From UBA7398 sp963978235 (GTDB taxonomy: Bacteria > Actinomycetota > Actinomycetes > Nanopelagicales > Nanopelagicaceae), in NCBI GenBank assembly GCA_963978235.1, contig CAXBQM010000041.1, positions 1-10,181 on the forward strand: a DNA stretch of 10,181 nucleotides, in the 5' to 3' direction. Position 1 is the stretch's first letter. The number at the start of each line of letters is the position of its first letter. Below, piece by piece: positions 6,503 to 10,181 of this stretch. The position numbers and the translations under genes are program-made. Under the pieces are notes generated by a model, which did no database searches, had not been told where the DNA came from, and saw nothing but the letters and a program-made list of their open reading frames with translations.

Positions 6503-7183
6503 CTACTCAGAAACAAGCGCTTCTGAGTGTGCGCCGCAGCCGTGATCGACCGAAACCACTCGACCATCCTCGGGCGAGATTGCGTTAGCGCATACGCCAA
6601 ATGCCTGGCGTAGTGAGCCGGCAATTGCAAGAAAGAAGCCACACGATGAACATGGCTTTGGTGCTTGCTGAGTAATTGGTGTGTTGGGTCCACGATCGCC
6701 TTCATACCAGCGCTTACTTGCTTGATCTCGACCAACGATTGACATCACTCGTGCGCGACCTAAACCAAATTCAAAGAGTTGCGAGAGTTCTAACTCTTCA
6801 TCGCTCGGTAGCGCTGCAAATCCTGGAACGAGTCGCTCATCATCTGGTGACGTAGGAACAACATCGCCAACTCCAACATCGCCAGGTTGAATTCGATCTC
6901 GGTACGGAATCCATTCTGGTGCGAGTAGAGATTCTGGTCCAGGAAGAAGAACTACATCACAAATAGTTGGCGCATCATTTTCAAATTTCGTAACAGTTAC
7001 TGCCCAACGCCAACCAACGTACCCAGTGAGTTGCGCATGGAAGAGATAGGTTGCAACGTGATCACCATCGGTTTCAACTGAAACCAATTCACCAACTGGT
7101 TCAACGCCAGCAACCTTGGCGTCTTTGGCATCTTCTATTGCCGCAGATCGCGCAAGGTCGCGTGCGTTAAATGGATCGATCAC
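6503..7183 (-). CDS. DUF3027 family protein, probable metal-binding Cys cluster
   Basis: A 226-residue soluble protein of an uncharacterised actinobacterial family. Recognisable blocks are 'YLFHAQLTGYVGWRWAVTV' near 46-64, 'LLAPEWIPYRDRIQPGDVGVGD' near 86-107 and a C-terminal cluster 'CSSCGF' (C178, C181), 'FGVCAN' (C198) and 'DHGCGAHSE' (H214, C216, H219). The Cys/His spacing suggests a bound zinc or other metal, which is inference. No catalytic motif is recognised. The start is GTG 7183-7181, 17 nt after the groEL stop, with no Shine-Dalgarno and an A/T-rich spacer, so the start could be weak or coupled to groEL translation. Co-transcription with groEL hints at a stress-linked role but does not prove one. 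Confidence 0.82.
   Translation of the reverse strand: MIDPFNARDLARSAAIEDAKDAKVAGVEPVGELVSVETDGDHVATYLFHAQLTGYVGWRWAVTVTKFENDAPTICDVVLLPGPESLLAPEWIPYRDRIQPGDVGVGDVVPTSPDDERLVPGFAALPSDEELELSQLFEFGLGRARVMSIVGRDQASKRWYEGDRGPNTPITQQAPKPCSSCGFFLAIAGSLRQAFGVCANAISPEDGRVVSVDHGCGAHSEALVSE
6506..6527 (-). other. Stem-loop spanning the 3' end of DUF3027
   Basis: CTCAGAA (6506-6512) and TTCTGAG (6521-6527) make a perfect seven-pair stem with an eight-base loop, directly next to the DUF3027 TAG (6505-6503). Read on the minus strand it is followed by an A-rich run rather than a T-tract, so it does not meet the usual form of an intrinsic terminator. It may instead protect the groEL-DUF3027 message 3' end or mark a processing site. 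Confidence 0.35.
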
Positions 7184-7200
7184 AGTAATAATTTTTAAAA

Positions 7201-8823
7201 CTAGAAGTCCATATCTCCTGCGCCTGGACCAGCTGGCGCAGCAGATTTAGGTTCTGGTTTATCAGTGATGACAGCTTCAGTGGTGAGGAAGAGCGCAGCG
7301 ATTGATGCCGCATTCTGTAACGCTGAGCGCGTGACCTTTGCTGGATCGATAATTCCAGATTTGATCATGTCAACGTATTCACCGGTTGCAGCATTAAGGC
7401 CATGTCCCGCCGAGAGGTGGCTAACTTTCTCCACTACAACTCCGCCTTCAAGTCCTGCGTTCACTGCGATCTGCTTAAGTGGCGCTTCGATTGCGAATTC
7501 AACAATCTTTGCGCCGGTTGCTTCATCACCTTCAAGTTTGAGGTTTGCGAAAGCTTTCTTTGATGCTTGAAGTAGCGCTACGCCACCGCCAGCAACAATT
7601 CCTTCTTCCACTGCAGCTTTGGCATTTCGCACGGCATCTTCAATGCGATGCTTACGCTCTTTTAATTCCACTTCAGTTGCAGCGCCAGCTTTGATCACAG
7701 CTACGCCACCAGCAAGTTTTGCCAAACGCTCTTGCAACTTCTCGCGGTCATAATCGGAATCAGTCTGCTCGAGTTCAGCGCGAATCTGATTAACGCGACC
7801 TTTGATCTGATCATCATCGCCAGCGCCTTCAACAATGGTGGTCTCTTCTTTTGTCACCACGATTTTGCGAGCGCGACCAAGGAGATCAAGGGTTGCCGCA
7901 TCAAGCTTGAGTCCAACTTCTTCTGAGATCACAGTTCCACCAGTAAGGATTGCAATGTCTTGCAACATTGCTTTGCGACGGTCACCAAATCCTGGTGCCT
8001 TTACCGCTACTGATTTGAAGGTGCCACGAACTTTATTCACAACGAGAGTTGCAAGCGCTTCGCCTTCAACATCTTCAGCAATGATCAAGAGTGGCTTACC
8101 TGATTGCATGACCTTTTCCAAGATTGGAACGAGATCTTTAATATTTGAAATCTTGTTATTGGCGATAAGAACGTATGCGTCTTCGAGCACAGATTCCATA
8201 CGATCGGTATCGGTAATCATGTATGCCGAGATATATCCCTTATCGAATCGCATACCTTCGGTGAGTTCGAGTTCTAATCCGAATGTATTGCTCTCTTCAA
8301 CAGTGATAACGCCTTCCTTGCCAACCTTGTCCATCGCCTCAGCGATCATCTCGCCGATAGTGCTATCAGCTGCTGAAATGGAGGCAGTTGCTGAGATCTG
8401 TTCTTTCGTCTCAACTGGCTTTGACATTGCGGAAAGTTCTTTTGAAATTGCTTCGACCGCTTTCTCAATACCTCGCTTGAGCGCCATTGGATTTGATCCA
8501 GCAGCAACGTTGCGGAGGCCTTCACGTACTAACGCTTGAGCAAGGACAGTCGCAGTGGTTGTGCCATCTCCGGCAACATCATCGGTCTTCTTCGCTACCT
8601 CTTTAACGAGTTCAGCGCCGATCTTCTCCCATGGATCATCAAGTTCAATCTCTTTTGCGATGGAGACGCCATCGTTGGTAATTGTTGGAGCGCCCCATTT
8701 CTTCTCGAGAACGACATTTCGTCCGCGAGGTCCGAGGGTTACCTTTACGGCATCGGCCAAAGTATTCATACCGCGCTCAAGGCCACGGCGTGCTTCTTCA
8801 TTAAAGGCAATCATCTTTGCCAT
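7201..8823 (-). CDS. groEL: Chaperonin GroEL (Hsp60), GroEL2 type
   Basis: ATP-driven cytosolic folding chamber, a double ring of fourteen subunits that works with the GroES lid. The 540-residue length is normal. Landmarks are 'KVTLGPRGRNVVLE' (27-40), 'ITNDGVSIAKEI' (48-59), the nucleotide site 'VAGDGTTTATVLA' (83-95), 'ERKHRIEDA' with the hydrolytic Asp near 396 and 'GIVAGGGVALL' (408-418). The tail ends GAGDMDF, not the His-rich tail of mycobacterial GroEL1, so it is the housekeeping GroEL2 type. ATG 8823-8821 is preceded by AGGAG with a ten-base spacer. No groES lies beside it, as is usual for a stand-alone groEL2. A CIRCE operator upstream points to control by the HrcA repressor. DUF3027 follows after 17 nt. 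Confidence 0.98.
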   Translation of the reverse strand: MAKMIAFNEEARRGLERGMNTLADAVKVTLGPRGRNVVLEKKWGAPTITNDGVSIAKEIELDDPWEKIGAELVKEVAKKTDDVAGDGTTTATVLAQALVREGLRNVAAGSNPMALKRGIEKAVEAISKELSAMSKPVETKEQISATASISAADSTIGEMIAEAMDKVGKEGVITVEESNTFGLELELTEGMRFDKGYISAYMITDTDRMESVLEDAYVLIANNKISNIKDLVPILEKVMQSGKPLLIIAEDVEGEALATLVVNKVRGTFKSVAVKAPGFGDRRKAMLQDIAILTGGTVISEEVGLKLDAATLDLLGRARKIVVTKEETTIVEGAGDDDQIKGRVNQIRAELEQTDSDYDREKLQERLAKLAGGVAVIKAGAATEVELKERKHRIEDAVRNAKAAVEEGIVAGGGVALLQASKKAFANLKLEGDEATGAKIVEFAIEAPLKQIAVNAGLEGGVVVEKVSHLSAGHGLNAATGEYVDMIKSGIIDPAKVTRSALQNAASIAALFLTTEAVITDKPEPKSAAPAGPGAGDMDF

Positions 8824-8842
8824 AGTCGATCTACTCCTTATA

Positions 8843-8867
8843 TATGTTCTTAATCTATGTTCTTAAT
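8843..8867 (-). repeat. Tandem 12-bp repeat in the groEL leader
   Basis: TATGTTCTTAAT occurs at 8843-8854 and again, perfectly, at 8856-8867, a period of 13. On the transcript strand this reads ATTAAGAACATA twice, just ahead of the groEL AGGAG. Neither copy is coding. It may be a slippage duplication or a paired binding site. Confidence 0.85.
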
Positions 8868-8879
8868 GTGCTTACTCTT

Positions 8880-8899
8880 TACTTCTGGTTACTTCTGGT
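8880..8899 (-). repeat. Tandem 10-bp repeat in the groEL leader
   Basis: TACTTCTGGT occurs twice head to tail (8880-8889 and 8890-8899), read as ACCAGAAGTA on the groEL transcript strand. The ten-base period equals about one helical turn. It lies close downstream of the likely groEL transcription start. Function unknown. Confidence 0.85.
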
Positions 8900-8911
8900 C
8901 TGCCTGAGTGA

Positions 8912-8938
8912 TTATCACTCGACCGGCGAGAGTGCTAA
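8912..8938 (-). promoter_or_regulatory. CIRCE operator with overlapping groEL promoter
   Basis: On the groEL strand the left arm is TTAGCACTC, then nine bases, then GAGTGATAA. This is the HrcA-binding CIRCE consensus (TTAGCACTC-N9-GAGTGCTAA) with one mismatch. TTAGCA in the left arm and GATAAT at the end of the right arm are 16 bases apart, so the promoter -35 and -10 appear embedded in the operator. Transcription would start near 8904, giving a leader of about 80 nt. HrcA bound here would exclude RNA polymerase. hrcA itself is not in the window. Confidence 0.92.
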
Positions 8939-9009
8939 CGCCAAATCTAGGCGGTGTATTCCTGAGAGGCAAACTGAGGTTTTACTGGGGTTCTAACGTG
9001 GGTAGAAAG

Positions 9010-9023
9010 CGCGATTTATCGCG
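9010..9023 (-). other. Small hairpin centred on the DUF3263 stop codon
   Basis: CGCGAT-TT-ATCGCG is a near-perfect palindrome with the TAA stop of DUF3263 (9018-9016) at its centre. As RNA it can form five pairs with a tetraloop. The following minus-strand bases are CTTTCTACCC, too poor in T for a confident intrinsic terminator. It could be a weak terminator insulating groEL from DUF3263 transcription. Confidence 0.3.
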
Positions 9024-9264
9024 AGGAGACGCGGGCTTCGCGGAGGCGGCGTAACCGCTTGACCAGCAACGGTGAGTAATGAACCGCTGAGTCCTTATCG
9101 AGGATGCCATTGAGTAGTTCGTAATAGCGCGATGCGGAGAGATCAAAGAGTTCAGCGATGCCATCTGCTTTGCTCCCGCGTTGCCATGGGGTTGCCTCAA
9201 AATCCAAGATCTGCATTTCAAGGTCGCTCAGACTTTGAATGGCGATTTCTTCTTGGAAGTCCAT
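9016..9264 (-). CDS. DUF3263 family protein (82 aa), probable helix-turn-helix-like
   Basis: Short soluble protein matching actinobacterial DUF3263 as I recall it: 'LSDLEMQILDFEATPWQRGSKADGI' pattern near 12-36, then 'FDLSASRYYELLNGILD' near 40-56 and 'PLLVKRLRRLREAR' near 65-78. The middle resembles a helix-turn-helix and the basic C-terminus would suit nucleic-acid binding, which is inference; no function is established. Start ATG 9264-9262 has no Shine-Dalgarno, but TATAGT lies exactly six bases upstream, so the mRNA is probably leaderless. The start is 23 nt after the decarboxylase stop. The gene runs toward groEL, whose CIRCE promoter lies in the following gap. Confidence 0.85.
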   Translation of the reverse strand: MDFQEEIAIQSLSDLEMQILDFEATPWQRGSKADGIAELFDLSASRYYELLNGILDKDSAVHYSPLLVKRLRRLREARVSSR

Positions 9265-9270
9265 GCCGTC

Positions 9271-9276
9271 ACTATA
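9271..9276 (-). promoter_or_regulatory. Leaderless -10 element for DUF3263
   Basis: TATAGT on the minus strand (five of six to TATAAT) followed by gacggc and ATG, which puts the transcription start on the start codon. No good -35 is seen at 17-18 bases. Confidence 0.65.
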
Positions 9277-9294
9277 TTACAAATCAATTACAAA
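9276..9294. repeat. Direct repeat ATTACAAA x2, period 11
   Basis: ATTACAAA at 9276-9283 and 9287-9294, separated by TCA. It lies directly upstream of the DUF3263 -10, where a -35 would be, and covers the decarboxylase stop codon. The one-turn spacing would suit an activator bound to one face of the DNA, in a promoter lacking a -35. Chance is possible in such A/T-rich sequence. Confidence 0.4.
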
Positions 9295-10181
9295 GTAGCG
9301 AGAATCATCTCGATATCAGAGAGTTTTGTCCAAGGGTTCACTATCGCAAATCGCAACATTGGTTGACCATGATGTGAAGATGGTGTGACAAATCCAATCT
9401 GATCTTTCAGAAGTTTTGCGCTCCACTTTTTATAATCTTCGCTCTCCCAGCCATCACGAGTAAACGCAACAACTGAGAGTTCTGGTTCGCACAAGAGAGT
9501 AAGTCGCGGATGCTTCTTAATAAGTTGCGCACTCTCTCGCGCCACATCCATAGTCAATTCCATCGCTGCTGAATATTCGGCGGTGCCATGAGCCGCTAAT
9601 GAAAACCAAAATGGCAGACCGCGTACTCGCCGCGTTAAATGAATTGCGTAATCAGATGGATTCCATTCCCCTGTTTCAAGTGAATCTAAGTAACCGGCAT
9701 GTTGAGTATGCGCTGCTCGCGCAACTTCGGGGTTTCGATAAATCAGTGCGCAAGCATCGAACGGCGCAAAAAGCCATTTGTGTGGATCGACAATAAGCGA
9801 ATCTGCCATTTCAATGCCATTAAATTTTGATCGCACACTTGGTGCACACAGCGCCGCTAATCCATAAGCGCCATCGACATGAAACCAAATATCTCGATCA
9901 TGCGCGGTTTTGCCTAAGCTCGTTAAGTCATCAATGATTCCAAGATTGGTTGTTCCCGCAGTTGCTACAAGCGCAAAAACCTTATGGTGGGGATGTTCTC
10001 TTTCATATCCATCAATTTCACGCGCCGCTTCATCACCTCGCAAGACAAGATCTTGATCTGGCGCAATTGCAAGAAGTTCAACATCCATCACTTCGGCCGC
10101 TTGTTTGAGTGAGGAGTGCGCCTCCGAAGAACAGGCGATGACCCATCGAGTGATATGGCTCAATCTTTTTCGTGCTTCAAA
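9288..10181 (-). CDS. PLP-dependent group II amino acid decarboxylase, C-terminal 297 residues (partial)
   Basis: Cytosolic PLP enzyme of the aromatic-L-amino-acid / glutamate / diaminobutyrate decarboxylase superfamily. Visible motifs in order: 'SSEAHSSLKQAAEV' (the cofactor-stacking His), 'VATAGTTNLGIIDD', 'WFHVDGAYG' (Asp pairing with the pyridine nitrogen) and 'DSLIVDPHKWLFAPFDACAL' (Schiff-base Lys in DPHKW). The frame stays open to the window edge, with FEARKR preceding the first possible TTG start at 10163, so the gene continues outside and that TTG is internal. The substrate-binding N-terminal part is missing, so substrate cannot be assigned; an aromatic amino acid is a reasonable first guess. 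It ends 23 nt before DUF3263 on the same strand. Confidence 0.92.
   Translation of the reverse strand, partial: FEARKRLSHITRWVIACSSEAHSSLKQAAEVMDVELLAIAPDQDLVLRGDEAAREIDGYEREHPHHKVFALVATAGTTNLGIIDDLTSLGKTAHDRDIWFHVDGAYGLAALCAPSVRSKFNGIEMADSLIVDPHKWLFAPFDACALIYRNPEVARAAHTQHAGYLDSLETGEWNPSDYAIHLTRRVRGLPFWFSLAAHGTAEYSAAMELTMDVARESAQLIKKHPRLTLLCEPELSVVAFTRDGWESEDYKKWSAKLLKDQIGFVTPSSHHGQPMLRFAIVNPWTKLSDIEMILATL

Noticed and set aside
6491..6527. Intrinsic terminator at the end of DUF3027
   Set aside because: The stem is good, but in the direction of transcription it is followed by an A-rich run, and the T-run lies on the wrong side.
6487..6735. An 82-codon minus-strand frame inside the DUF3027 gene
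   Set aside because: It overlaps the conserved Cys cluster coding region in another frame and shows no start signal.
7835..8539. A 234-codon plus-strand open frame
   Set aside because: It is wholly antisense to groEL and Ser/Ala/Thr-rich, as expected from the reverse complement of a conserved gene.
8982..9221. A 79-codon minus-strand frame overlapping DUF3263
   Set aside because: Different frame from the recognisable DUF3263 protein, no family resemblance, no start signals.
10161..10163. TTG as the start of the decarboxylase
   Set aside because: The frame is open through FEARKR to the window edge, and the PLP decarboxylase family has a long N-terminal part before this point; the gene simply continues outside.

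Overview
This window looks like a piece of a compact, moderate-to-low-GC actinobacterial chromosome. The best guess is a streamlined planktonic lineage such as freshwater Nanopelagicales (acI), but that placement is inference from gene content and compactness and needs a database search. The actinobacterial assignment itself is stronger. It rests on citrate synthase 2 of the CitA type, a mycobacterial-type SerC, a long CspB-like cold-shock protein with a C-terminal helical extension, members of the actinobacterial families DUF3027, DUF2530 and DUF3263, and a GroEL2-type chaperonin ending in DMDF behind a CIRCE operator.

Layout. 1-1351 (minus): citrate synthase (1351-239), followed after 25 nt by the start of a DNA photolyase that leaves the window at position 1. 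1352-1456: a divergent regulatory gap with a perfect 14-bp palindrome and a hairpin/mini-ORF leader. 1457-4571 (plus): pdxH, serC, an MFS transporter and a 26-residue membrane peptide joined to it by an ATGA stop/start overlap, all closely spaced and probably one operon. 4545-5792 (minus): a second, EntS/TMSE-like MFS transporter, converging on and overlapping the small peptide. 5810-5986 (plus): a 58-residue DUF2530 membrane protein. 8823-5983 (minus): groEL, DUF3027 and a cspB-like gene. 8824-9015: groEL control region with CIRCE and two perfect tandem repeats. 9264-9016 (minus): DUF3263. 10181-9288 (minus): the C-terminal 297 residues of a group II PLP-dependent decarboxylase whose start is outside the window.

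Links between genes. PdxH makes PLP, the cofactor of SerC beside it and of the decarboxylase at the far end. GroEL and the cold-shock protein are stress genes flanking DUF3027 on the same strand. Spacing is tight throughout: 17 nt between divergent starts, a shared TTAA providing two convergent stop codons, and -10-like hexamers exactly six bases before ATG codons, as expected for leaderless transcripts.

No rRNA, tRNA, CRISPR, phage or insertion-sequence feature was seen. The most interesting non-coding signal is a seven-base TACTCTA between two divergent genes that reads as a -10 element on both strands, each six bases from an ATG. The most interesting coding signal is the unlisted 26-residue membrane peptide with a good ribosome binding site. 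I see no clear candidate for a large new multi-gene system here.
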